A stretch of 18,149 nt of DNA, from assembly GCA_044349305.1 (NCBI GenBank), contig JBIKRF010000047.1, forward strand, positions 1 to 18,149, given 5' to 3'. Positions within the stretch are counted from its first letter, which is position 1, and every line of letters starts with the position of its first letter. Under the pieces are notes generated by a model. The model searched no databases. It had not been told where the DNA came from and saw nothing but the letters and a program-made list of their open reading frames with translations. A program made the position numbers and the translations under genes. Of the stretch, positions 5,082 through 12,041 are shown in pieces. Origin of the DNA: CAIZGX01 sp044349305. Lineage in GTDB: Bacteria; Bacteroidota; Bacteroidia; Flavobacteriales_D; Sanyastnellaceae.

Positions 5082-6335
5082 ATGGCTGAAATAGTTCGTA
5101 TGCCCAAGTTGAGCGATACCATGACGGAAGGAACCGTGGCGGCATGGCACAAGAAAGTGGGAGATAAGGTTAAAAGTGGCGAGTTGTTGGCGGAAATTGA
5201 AACCGACAAGGCTACCATGGAATTTGAATCTTACGTAGACGGAATTCTTCTTTACATTGGTGTAGAGAAAGGAAAGACCGTAGCTGTAGATGCATTGTTA
5301 GCGGTGTTCGGTAAGGAAGGTGAAGATGTATCGGCTATCGTTGCTGCTGAAGGCGCTGCTCCTGCAGCGAAAGAAGTAGCTCCGGTTGCACCTGCTCCAG
5401 CACCAAGCGCTCCAGTTGTTGAAGCACCAAAGCCAGCTGCTCCAGTAGCAACTGCTCCTGTTTCAGCTCCTGCATCTGCACCGAAGCCAGTAAACGACGG
5501 TCGTATGCGTGTGAGTCCTCTAGCCAAGAAATTAGCTGAAGACAAAGGATTACCGCTTCAATACATTCCTGGTTCAGGTGATGGTGGAAGAATTGTAAGA
5601 AGAGACATTGATGCATTCATGGCAGGTGCTGCAGTTCAATCTGCGAATGCTGTTGAGTCATATACAGAAGAGAATGTTTCTCAAATGCGTAAGACCATTG
5701 CTCGTAGACTTGCTGAAAGTAAATTCACAGCTCCGCATTTCTATTTAACGATGGAAATTGATATGGGTAGAGCAGTTGAAGCACGTGCAGCGATGAACGC
5801 AGCAACCGGATCGAAAGTATCGTTCAATGATATGGTTATCAAAGCTACCTCATTGGCGTTGAAACAACATCCGAAAGTAAATTCATCTTGGAGAGGAGAT
5901 ACCATTCGCTACAATCACCACGTTCACATGGGCGTAGCTGTTGCGGTAGATGAAGGATTGTTGGTTCCTGTAGTAAGATTCTCAGATACCAAGTCATTGG
6001 CGCAAATCAATCAAGAGGTAAAAGTATTCGTTGATAAGGCGAAGAACAAAAAACTTCAACCATCGGATTGGGAAGGTAACACCTTCACCATTTCTAACTT
6101 AGGAATGTTCGGTATTGAAGAGTTCACCGCAATTGTTAATCCACCAGACGCTTGTATTCTTGCTGTTGGTGCTATTCGTGAAGTTCCCGTTGTGAAGAAT
6201 GGAGCGGTTGTTCCTGGACACACCATGAAGTTGACTTTAAGCTGCGATCACCGTGTGGTAGACGGAGCTTCTGGATCTGCATTCCTTCAAACCCTAAAGG
6301 CAATGTTGGAAGAACCGGTTTTGATGTTCATCTAA
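5082..6335 (+). CDS. pdhC: Dihydrolipoamide acetyltransferase, E2 component of pyruvate dehydrogenase
   Basis: Core of the pyruvate dehydrogenase complex; moves the acetyl group from E1 through lipoyllysine to CoA. 417 residues in the standard order: one lipoyl domain (1-75) with the lipoylated Lys43 in EIETDKATME; a long Ala/Pro/Val linker (about 88-137); a peripheral subunit-binding domain (RVSPLAKKLAEDKGL ... GSGDGGRIVRRDIDAF); and the catalytic domain ending with DHRVVDG, whose His390 and Asp394 are the catalytic pair. The linker is encoded by a repetitive GCT/CCA-rich stretch at 5340-5490, which causes spurious antisense reading frames. It is the second gene of the pdhA operon and ends before a strong terminator. 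It could in principle serve another 2-oxoacid complex, but pairing with pdhA supports pyruvate. Confidence 0.95.
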   Translation: MAEIVRMPKLSDTMTEGTVAAWHKKVGDKVKSGELLAEIETDKATMEFESYVDGILLYIGVEKGKTVAVDALLAVFGKEGEDVSAIVAAEGAAPAAKEVAPVAPAPAPSAPVVEAPKPAAPVATAPVSAPASAPKPVNDGRMRVSPLAKKLAEDKGLPLQYIPGSGDGGRIVRRDIDAFMAGAAVQSANAVESYTEENVSQMRKTIARRLAESKFTAPHFYLTMEIDMGRAVEARAAMNAATGSKVSFNDMVIKATSLALKQHPKVNSSWRGDTIRYNHHVHMGVAVAVDEGLLVPVVRFSDTKSLAQINQEVKVFVDKAKNKKLQPSDWEGNTFTISNLGMFGIEEFTAIVNPPDACILAVGAIREVPVVKNGAVVPGHTMKLTLSCDHRVVDGASGSAFLQTLKAMLEEPVLMFI

Positions 6336-6355
6336 AAAGAGACACTTATAAAATG

Positions 6356-6383
6356 AAAAAGAGCACCGAGGTGCTCTTTTTTT
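6356..6383. terminator. Strong bidirectional intrinsic terminator between pdhC and the convergent secreted-protein gene
   Basis: AAAAAGAGCAC (6356-6366) and GTGCTCTTTTT (6371-6381) form a perfect 11-bp stem with loop CGAG, with a T7 run on the plus strand (6377-6383) and a T5 on the minus strand. It ends pdhA-pdhC and also serves the convergent gene that stops at 6401. Confidence 0.9.
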
Positions 6384-6400
6384 ATGGTTTAAAGAAGTAA

Positions 6401-7243
6401 TTACTTCTTAATAAATCTCTTTGTTATAACGTTTCCGTTAGCATTCACACTAATGAGATAAGTTCCAGCTTGAAGGTGATTCACGTCAATGTTTTGTTGT
6501 TGCGCACCTGGGAAACGATTTGCAAATTCTGTTTGAACTTGCTTTCCTGTTAGATCAAAGATGGTGTAAGTAACCTTCGCAGATTGCTCAAGCGAGAAGT
6601 TTACAGTGATGTTTTCAGTTGCTGGATTTGGGTAGAATGAAAACGTGAATGGTACATTCACTTCTTCTGTAACATTAACACCTGCTGGGTTTACAACCTG
6701 AGAGGCGGTATAAATATAATCGCCTGTTTTTGCGCCGTTATTATTGGTTGCATTACCAGCATAATAGATTGTAACAGGTCCGGCATCCGCAGCAGGAGCC
6801 GTCCAAGTAAAAGTGAAAGAATGCGCGTTGGCTGTAGCGCCTGCATTCATATTGTGCACGATATTCTTTCTAATGTTTCCAGAGATGGTTGCATTTTTCG
6901 TTGTTGTGCCTGTCCCCGGAACAAGATTACCTGCATTTGCACCAGATGGAAGCAAAGCTTCTACGCCAATTCCAAACAAAGATCTTCCTTGTTGAGACAC
7001 AGTTGCTGTAAGGGTATAGGTTTGTCCAGGAGTGTATTCCCAATTTACTAAATCGGATGACGTAAGCGTTACAGCGCCTCCCATTGTGTTGTCTGCAGTA
7101 CCCGTATGGCAATTAGATTGGCTGCAAGTTTGTTCTCCGGGAGATCCGGTAGCACCTGCCTTGCCATTGTCAGATTCAATACCAGCAAAGAATAGCATTC
7201 CAGCTGTGCCCAAGGCAAAGGTTAAATGGTAGAATTTTTTCAT
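6401..7243 (-). CDS. Secreted protein with choice-of-anchor V (reelin-like) domain and T9SS C-terminal sorting signal
   Basis: 280 residues. The N-terminal signal peptide (about 20 residues) is followed by GATGSPGEQTCSQSNCH: a CX4CH motif (Cys40, Cys45, His46), where related proteins often carry a CxxCH haem-like motif. Residues 50-190 are beta-rich and end in FTWTAPAADAGPVTIYYAGNATN, the signature of the choice-of-anchor V/reelin-like domain. From about residue 203 comes the type IX secretion sorting domain (FYPNPATENITVNF ... GTYLISVNANG ... KRFIKK). So it is probably exported through the outer membrane by T9SS and anchored or released. Whether haem binds is not shown; the cysteines may instead form a disulfide. 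It is preceded on its strand by the oxoamine synthase gene and a terminator, so it is transcribed separately. Confidence 0.85.
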   Translation of the reverse strand: MKKFYHLTFALGTAGMLFFAGIESDNGKAGATGSPGEQTCSQSNCHTGTADNTMGGAVTLTSSDLVNWEYTPGQTYTLTATVSQQGRSLFGIGVEALLPSGANAGNLVPGTGTTTKNATISGNIRKNIVHNMNAGATANAHSFTFTWTAPAADAGPVTIYYAGNATNNNGAKTGDYIYTASQVVNPAGVNVTEEVNVPFTFSFYPNPATENITVNFSLEQSAKVTYTIFDLTGKQVQTEFANRFPGAQQQNIDVNHLQAGTYLISVNANGNVITKRFIKK

Positions 7244-7260
7244 TTTGTATAAGTTTGAAA

Positions 7261-7290
7261 AACAAAAATAGGCCTGAGCCTATTTTTGTT
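7261..7290 (-). terminator. Terminator hairpin of the oxoamine synthase gene
   Basis: AACAAAAATAGGC (7261-7273) and GCCTATTTTTGTT (7278-7290) form a perfect 13-bp stem with the 4-base loop CTGA. On the minus strand it lies 31 bases after the synthase stop, and the descending arm ends in TTTTTGTTTTTC, a workable T-tract. Being symmetric it could act in both directions, but no plus-strand gene reads into it. Confidence 0.7.
7263..7270 (-). promoter_or_regulatory. Candidate -7 element TATTTTTG of the secreted-protein gene, inside the terminator arm
   Basis: Read on the minus strand, bases 7270 to 7263 are TATTTTTG, an exact TAnnTTTG match 19 bases before the ATG at 7243. It is part of the 3' arm of the upstream gene's terminator. 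The -33 region holds only a weak TGTG. Confidence 0.4.
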
Positions 7291-7320
7291 CACATAATTG
7301 ATTGATATTTTAATCAGTTT

Positions 7321-8565
7321 TTATCCCCAAGAAGCAATCTTCTCGGCTTTGTATTCACCCGCCTCTAACTTTTCACGAACCTTCGAGAAGCACTCAATGG
7401 TGTAGCGAACGTCTTCCAACGTGTGAACTGTTGTTGGGATTAGACGTAACATAATAACGTCTTTCGGAACAACCGGATACACTACGATAGAGCAGAAGAT
7501 ACCATAGGTTTCTCGCAATTCGACAGTAACGTTAGTTGCTTCTCCCAATGAGCCCTTCAAAAATACCGGAGTAACAACGCTATTGGTATGACCAATATCG
7601 AATCCGGCTTCTTTCAATCCACTTTGAAGCGCACGTGCAATGCTCCACAAGTTGTCTTGCAGTTCAGGCATCGTACGAATCATTTCTAAGCGCTTCAACG
7701 CGCCAATAACGATAGGCATTGGAAGTGCTTTCGCGAAGGTTTGCGAACGCATATTGTAACGTAAGAACTCAATTACGTGCTCCTCTGATGCAACGAAAGC
7801 ACCCACAGTAGCCATTGCTTTGGCGAATGTTCCGAAGTAAACGTCGATTTGATCTTGAACACCTTGGAAATCTCCAGCGCCACGACCGTCTTTTCCAATT
7901 GAACCAAACCCGTGAGCATCGTCAACGAACAAGCGGAAAGGAATTACTTTTTTGAATTCAGCAATTTCTTTCAATTTACCTTGGTCTCCCGCCATTCCGA
8001 AAACGCCTTCGGTCATAACCAAGATACCTCCACCGGTTTGATCTGTAACACGCTTCGCTTGATTTAACATCTTTTCGAAACTTTCCATGTCGTTGTGTTG
8101 GAAAACGAAACGCTTTCCTTGGTGAAGACGAACACCGTCTACCATACACGCATGACTTTCACTATCATAAACAATAACGTCGTGTCTTCCAACAAGCGCC
8201 TCAATTGCAGACATGCAACCTTGGTATCCGAAGTTCAACAAAAACGCATCTTCTTTGTGCATGAATTCAGCAAGTTCTTGCTCGAGCTGCTCATGATATT
8301 TGGTTTGCCCAGACATCATACGCGCACCCATCGGATATGCCATTCCCCATTGCGCAGCTGCTTCTGCATCTGCTTTACGAACATCTGGATGGTTTGCTAA
8401 ACCAAGGTAATTATTCAAACTCCAAGTCAATACCGGCTTGCCGCGGAACGTCATGTGAGCGCCTATTTCTCCTTCTAATTTAGGAAAAGTAAAATAGCCA
8501 TGAGATTCTTTCGAGTGCTGACCAAGGGGTCCTCTGTTGTTCTTGATTTTTTCAAATATATCCAC
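7321..8565 (-). CDS. Alpha-oxoamine synthase, PLP-dependent (serine palmitoyltransferase or cysteate acyltransferase type)
   Basis: Condenses an amino acid with an acyl thioester, with loss of CO2. 414 residues, fold-type I PLP enzyme: SNNYLGLANHP-like segment (LNNYLGLANHP, 50-60), His138 in DSESHACMVDG stacking on the cofactor, FVDDAHGFG with Asp216 and His218, and the PLP lysine at position 249 in FGTFAKAMATVGAF. This family includes serine palmitoyltransferase (sphingolipids), cysteate acyltransferase (the sulfonolipid capnine, needed for gliding in flavobacteria), KBL (threonine breakdown) and BioF (biotin). The N-terminus DIFEKIKNNRGPLGQ and the conserved SGQTKYHEQLEQELAEF segment match, as I recall, the Bacteroidetes lipid-forming type rather than BioF; the substrate, serine or cysteate, cannot be decided from sequence alone. 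It is monocistronic with its own terminator, and no threonine dehydrogenase or biotin gene is adjacent. Confidence 0.85.
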   Translation of the reverse strand: MDIFEKIKNNRGPLGQHSKESHGYFTFPKLEGEIGAHMTFRGKPVLTWSLNNYLGLANHPDVRKADAEAAAQWGMAYPMGARMMSGQTKYHEQLEQELAEFMHKEDAFLLNFGYQGCMSAIEALVGRHDVIVYDSESHACMVDGVRLHQGKRFVFQHNDMESFEKMLNQAKRVTDQTGGGILVMTEGVFGMAGDQGKLKEIAEFKKVIPFRLFVDDAHGFGSIGKDGRGAGDFQGVQDQIDVYFGTFAKAMATVGAFVASEEHVIEFLRYNMRSQTFAKALPMPIVIGALKRLEMIRTMPELQDNLWSIARALQSGLKEAGFDIGHTNSVVTPVFLKGSLGEATNVTVELRETYGIFCSIVVYPVVPKDVIMLRLIPTTVHTLEDVRYTIECFSKVREKLEAGEYKAEKIASWG

Positions 8566-8586
8566 TGTCGTAAAATTTTAGAATTA

Positions 8587-8594
8587 CAAAAATA
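8587..8594 (-). promoter_or_regulatory. Candidate -7 element TATTTTTG of the oxoamine synthase gene
   Basis: On the minus strand TATTTTTG is an exact TAnnTTTG match 21 bases upstream of the ATG at 8565. No clear -33 TTG is seen at the right spacing. Confidence 0.45.
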
Positions 8595-8654
8595 ATGAGG
8601 AATTCTCTTATGTGAGCTGTGAATTATCATCTTGTGAACACATGATTGTGATTC

Positions 8655-8689
8655 TTTTGCCGTTACTTAACCGCAAAACCCTATTTTTG
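8655..8689 (+). promoter_or_regulatory. Bacteroidetes-type promoter of the bamD operon
   Basis: TTTTG (8655-8659) and TATTTTTG (8682-8689), spacer 22 bases, match the -33/-7 consensus. The ATG of bamD begins only 8 bases after the -7 element, so the mRNA would be nearly leaderless. Confidence 0.6.
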
Positions 8690-8697
8690 CGCTGGAA

Positions 8698-9498
8698 ATG
8701 AAAAGATTTAATGCCCTCTTATTTGTTTTGGTACTTATTGCTTCGGGTTGTACTGAATATAGCAAGGCCTTGAAAGAGACGGATCCTGTAAAAAAATTGG
8801 CTAAGGCCAAAGAGTATTACGAAGAAGGAGAATGTTACAAAGCTTTGCCGATGTTGGAAGAACTAATCGGGCTTACCCGTGGCACCCAACAATCCGAAGA
8901 GGTGTATTATTATTTCGCAAAAACGCATTACTGCTTGAAGGATTATTACATGGGTAATTATTATTTCAAGTCTTATGCGAAATCATTTTCATCCAGTCCT
9001 AAATCTGAAGAATGCCTTTTCATGGCTGCTGTTTGCAGTTATAAACTTTCGCCTTCATATACACTGGATCAAATTGATTCTAAAACAGCAATTGATGAAT
9101 TGCAATATTTTATGGATCAATATCCGAACAGTGCTTTAAGGGATTCTGCGAATCACATGATTCGAGATTTAAATTATAAGCTTGAAAAGAAAGATTTCGA
9201 AGTTGCCGAACTGTATGTTAAAACAATGAAGTACAAGGCTGCATCAAACAGTTTACAGGAATTCTTGAAGAAATACCCTCAATCCAAATTCCGTGAACAA
9301 GCCATGCTTTTAATCATTGAGAGTAAGTTTTTATTGGCTGAGGGAAGTATAGACACAAAGAAATTGGAACGTTATAGGGAAACAATGGAATCTTATATTA
9401 CCTTTGTATCCGCTTTTCCAAAAAGTAAATTCATAGATAGTGCTGAAGATTACTATCTTAAGAGTGAAAAAATGGTAGCGAAACTAACGACTAAATAG
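8698..9498 (+). CDS. bamD: Outer-membrane protein assembly factor BamD
   Basis: Lipoprotein of the BAM complex that folds beta-barrel proteins into the outer membrane. 266 residues. The signal peptide ends in the lipobox ASGC with Cys18. The mature protein is a string of tetratricopeptide-like helical pairs: AKAKEYYEEGECYKALPMLEEL (about 37-58), EEVYYYFAKTHYCLKDYYMGNYYF, SEECLFMAAVCSYKLSPSYTLDQ, then AIDELQYFMDQYPNSALRDSA and KAASNSLQEFLKKYPQSKFREQA, where the YPNS/YPQSKF turns are the BamD/YfiO hallmark. It is the first gene of the run bamD-rpoZ, as in other flavobacteria, and rpoZ starts 7 bases after its stop. Expected in the periplasm, anchored to the outer membrane. Confidence 0.93.
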   Translation: MKRFNALLFVLVLIASGCTEYSKALKETDPVKKLAKAKEYYEEGECYKALPMLEELIGLTRGTQQSEEVYYYFAKTHYCLKDYYMGNYYFKSYAKSFSSSPKSEECLFMAAVCSYKLSPSYTLDQIDSKTAIDELQYFMDQYPNSALRDSANHMIRDLNYKLEKKDFEVAELYVKTMKYKAASNSLQEFLKKYPQSKFREQAMLLIIESKFLLAEGSIDTKKLERYRETMESYITFVSAFPKSKFIDSAEDYYLKSEKMVAKLTTK

Positions 9499-9505
9499 AA
9501 TTATT

Positions 9506-9835
9506 ATGAGCAACTATAAAAACTCAACTGCTGCTAAAACCACCATCACTCGCAACACAAACGAGTTGTATGAGAAGGTTGATGGAAATTTATTTGAAAC
9601 TTTAGTTCTTTTGAACAAGCGTACTTCTCAGATTGCTCGTGAAATGAAAGAAGAATTGAGCCAGAAGTTGGAAGAGTTCGGAAGCAACCAAGACAACTTA
9701 GAAGAGGTTTTCGAAAACCGTGAGCAGATTGAAATTTCTCGCCACTACGAAAGACTTCCAAAAGCACATAGCATTGCTATTCAAGAACTGGAAGAGGGAA
9801 AAGTATTTTTCCGTTACCCAGAAGAGGAAAAATAA
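9506..9835 (+). CDS. rpoZ: DNA-directed RNA polymerase omega subunit (Rpb6-like)
   Basis: Small subunit that helps assemble RNA polymerase. 109 residues, the size of the Bacteroidetes form. The helical signature GNLFETLVLLNKRTSQIAREMKEEL (about 27-51) carries the omega/Rpb6 pattern in which an N-terminal helix with a conserved Arg is followed by IA and a charged helix, and HYERLPKAHSIAIQELEEGKVFFRYP matches the C-terminal conserved part. The position after bamD and before coaBC is the usual one in this phylum. Its stop is followed by a terminator, so bamD-rpoZ is probably a two-gene unit. Confidence 0.85.
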   Translation: MSNYKNSTAAKTTITRNTNELYEKVDGNLFETLVLLNKRTSQIAREMKEELSQKLEEFGSNQDNLEEVFENREQIEISRHYERLPKAHSIAIQELEEGKVFFRYPEEEK

Positions 9836-9853
9836 TATTGAATTGAATTGTAC

Positions 9854-9880
9854 AAAACCCCGATTTTTCGGGGTTTTTTT
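9854..9880 (+). terminator. Intrinsic terminator after rpoZ
   Basis: AAAACCCCGA (9854-9863) and TCGGGGTTTT (9868-9877) form a perfect 10-bp stem with a T4 loop, followed by further T residues to 9880. It ends only 14 bases before the coaBC GTG start, so coaBC needs its own promoter or depends on read-through. Confidence 0.88.
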
Positions 9881-9882
9881 AT

Positions 9883-9890
9883 TAGGTTTA
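9883..9890 (+). promoter_or_regulatory. Tentative -7 element TAGGTTTA of coaBC
   Basis: TAGGTTTA matches TAnnTTTG in all but the last base and ends 4 bases before the GTG at 9895. No TTG at a proper distance is present because the terminator fills that region. Weak evidence. Confidence 0.25.
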
Positions 9891-9894
9891 CCCC

Positions 9895-11094
9895 GTGTTG
9901 AAAGGAAAAAAAATAGTTCTTGCCGTTACAGGTTCCATTAGCGCATACAAGTCGTTGTTCTTGCTGCGCCTTCTTGTGAAGGAAGGCGCTCAAGTGAAGG
10001 TCATTATGAGTAAGTCGGCTCATGGTTTTATTCAACCACTTTCTTTTAGCACGCTTTCTAAGAATCCCGTTTGTTCCGATTTTACTGAAACTGAATTGAA
10101 TGGTGTTTGGAACAATCACGTTGAAATGGCTCTTTGGGCAGATCTGATATTAATTGCTCCCTGCACTGCAAATACACTTGCAAAATATGCCGCGGGAATG
10201 TGTGATTCTTATTTGTTGGCAGTTCTCATGAGTGCGCAGTGCCCTTTGTTTTTTGCTCCGGCTATGGACCATGATATGATGGAACATTCGGGCACGCAAG
10301 ACAACTTGAAACGCATTGCAGCTATGGGGTGCACCGTTCTTGCTCCTGGTTATGGTGAATTGGCAAGCGGATTAATTGGAAAAGGAAGACTTTCAGAACC
10401 TGAAGAAATTTTAAGTGTTGTTGTCTCTCACTTCAATCCGAACCAACGATTGAAGGGCAAGCGCGCTATTGTGAATGCTGGCCCAACATATGAGGCCATT
10501 GATCCTGTTCGTTTTATTGGAAACAGATCGAGTGGAAAAATGGGCATTGCTATTGCTCAAGCGCTTCGTGCCCTGGGCGCGGAAGTGACGTTGGTTTTAG
10601 GACCCGTTCATGAAAATATTCCCGAAGGAATGAGAATTATTCGCGTGGAAAGTGCCAGAGAAATGTTCGATGCATGCGCAGAGGTTTTTCAAAATGCAGA
10701 CATTGCGGTACTTGCCGCAGCAGTTGCAGACTATCGCCCTGCAAATGTGAGCGCCGAGAAAATAAAGAAGAAAGATTCGCCGTTGGAGCTTCGCTTGGAA
10801 GAAACAGAGGACATAGCAGCTGCATTAGGTATGCACAAGACAAGTGATCAGAGGTTGATATGTTTCGCCTTAGAAACAGAAAATGAAGAAGCGCATGCGT
10901 TGTCTAAATTGAAAAGAAAAAATGCAGATCTCCTTATCTTGAATTCACTTCGAACCGAAGGAGTTCATTTTGGTTCTGAGAACAATGCCGTTACAATTTT
11001 TCATTCCAACGGAAGTAAAAAAGAAATATCTTTAAAATCGAAATCGGAAATAGCTAAAATTATTTCCAACGAAATAGCCGAACTCTTTCCATGA
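9895..11094 (+). CDS. coaBC: Bifunctional phosphopantothenoylcysteine synthetase/decarboxylase (CoaBC)
   Basis: Two consecutive steps of coenzyme A synthesis: CoaB joins cysteine to 4'-phosphopantothenate, CoaC (an FMN enzyme) decarboxylates the product. 399 residues, normal length. CoaC domain (1-180): TGSISAYK, the catalytic His75 in NNHVEMALWAD, PCTANT in place of the usual ASANT, PAMD (122-125) where E. coli has PAMN, and the flap ELASGLIGKGR where E. coli has Cys158 and this protein has Ser158. CoaB domain (190-399): NAGPTYEAIDPVRFIGNRSSGKMG with Asn210, AAVADYRP and KIKKKD, the usual nucleotide and substrate residues. The GTG start immediately precedes LKGKKIVLAVTGS, the normal N-terminus, and no ATG offers an alternative. 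It overlaps porD by ATGA. Confidence 0.95.
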   Translation: MLKGKKIVLAVTGSISAYKSLFLLRLLVKEGAQVKVIMSKSAHGFIQPLSFSTLSKNPVCSDFTETELNGVWNNHVEMALWADLILIAPCTANTLAKYAAGMCDSYLLAVLMSAQCPLFFAPAMDHDMMEHSGTQDNLKRIAAMGCTVLAPGYGELASGLIGKGRLSEPEEILSVVVSHFNPNQRLKGKRAIVNAGPTYEAIDPVRFIGNRSSGKMGIAIAQALRALGAEVTLVLGPVHENIPEGMRIIRVESAREMFDACAEVFQNADIAVLAAAVADYRPANVSAEKIKKKDSPLELRLEETEDIAAALGMHKTSDQRLICFALETENEEAHALSKLKRKNADLLILNSLRTEGVHFGSENNAVTIFHSNGSKKEISLKSKSEIAKIISNEIAELFP

Positions 11095-11993
11095 AAAAAA
11101 GTTTAATATACCTCTGTTTGTTTTTTGTTTCATTTCATGCATTCTCGCAAGAATTGAATTGCGATGTTAAGATTATTCCTCCGCGTGTTATGATTTCGGG
11201 TCCGGAAGTTTTTCAAACGATGGAGCGTGCAATAGAAGAGTTTTTAAACGGAAGAAAATGGTCGAAAGACCAATGGCAGCAAGAGGAGCGAATTCCTTGT
11301 ACAATTCAGATTACCGTTGAAAAGCAAACCAGTCAGCGCGATTTTGAAGGAACTATTCAAATTGGTTCGAGCAGACCGGTCTACAATTCGGACTATAAAA
11401 CCCCCTTGGTTTCAATTAACGACCGAAATTTTGTTTTCCAGTTTCAAGAGAATACGCAGCTTCAATGGTCTCCCGATCAGCACAGAGATAACTTAAGTAG
11501 CATTCTGGCATTTTATGCACTTTATGTTATTGCAAGTGATTACGATTCATTTTCTTTAGAGGGTGGAACAGATTATTTTTTGCTTTGTCAAACAATTGTT
11601 ACAAATGCTCAAGGTGCTCCTGAATCGGGGTGGCGCTCGAGCGGAGAAAAAGGACAACAAAACAGATATTGGCTCATTGAAAACATTCTAACGGAAACCT
11701 TCAGTCCATTGCGAGAAGCCAATTACTTATTTCATCGTCAAGGTCTAGACAAAATGTATACAGAACGTGCAACAGCAACAAAAAATATTACTGCTGCTCT
11801 AAACGGGTTGAACAGCATTCATAAGATTAAGCCTTCTTCCTACAACATGCAAGTATTCTATTACGCCAAAGGCGATGAGATTGTGAATATATTCAAACCC
11901 TTACCAGACGAACAAAAGACGCCTATAGCTGAATTATGTAAGCGTTTAGACCCCGGTAATATTGCGAAATACGATCGTATTTTACAGAAATAG
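11091..11993 (+). CDS. porD: Type IX secretion system protein PorD (DUF4835 family)
   Basis: 300 residues. The signal peptide MKKSLIYLCLFFVSFHAFSQ is followed by ELNCDVKIIPPRV, a strong match to how DUF4835/PorD proteins begin. Other family-like stretches are FQTMERAIEEFLNGRKW, IPCTIQITVE, LSSILAFYALYVIASDYDSFSLEGG and the helical tail. PorD is listed among the proteins needed for type IX secretion in Porphyromonas gingivalis; its exact biochemical role is not settled. Mature protein periplasmic or membrane-associated. The start ATG overlaps the coaBC stop (ATGA), implying co-translation, and recN follows after 48 bases, the standard flavobacterial order. The T9SS-sorted protein at 6401-7243 is a plausible client of the same secretion system. 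Confidence 0.88.
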   Translation: MKKSLIYLCLFFVSFHAFSQELNCDVKIIPPRVMISGPEVFQTMERAIEEFLNGRKWSKDQWQQEERIPCTIQITVEKQTSQRDFEGTIQIGSSRPVYNSDYKTPLVSINDRNFVFQFQENTQLQWSPDQHRDNLSSILAFYALYVIASDYDSFSLEGGTDYFLLCQTIVTNAQGAPESGWRSSGEKGQQNRYWLIENILTETFSPLREANYLFHRQGLDKMYTERATATKNITAALNGLNSIHKIKPSSYNMQVFYYAKGDEIVNIFKPLPDEQKTPIAELCKRLDPGNIAKYDRILQK

Positions 11994-12029
11994 GCATAAC
12001 TTTTTTCCTCTTAGAATAAGGCATAGCAT

Positions 12030-12037
12030 TAAATTCG
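12030..12037 (+). promoter_or_regulatory. Candidate -7 element TAAATTCG of recN-truB
   Basis: TAAATTCG fits the TAnnTTCG variant and ends 4 bases before the recN ATG. No TTG -33 element is evident. recN could alternatively be read from upstream. Confidence 0.3.
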
Positions 12038-12041
12038 CTTC

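Noticed and set aside
5340..5490. GCT/CCA-rich repeats as a DNA repeat element
   Set aside because: The repeats are explained by the Ala-Pro-Val linker of the E2 protein.
5252..5616. Two long antisense reading frames in the pdhC linker region
   Set aside because: They arise from the repetitive Ala/Pro-rich coding of the E2 linker; the translations are low-complexity and have no start context or family resemblance.
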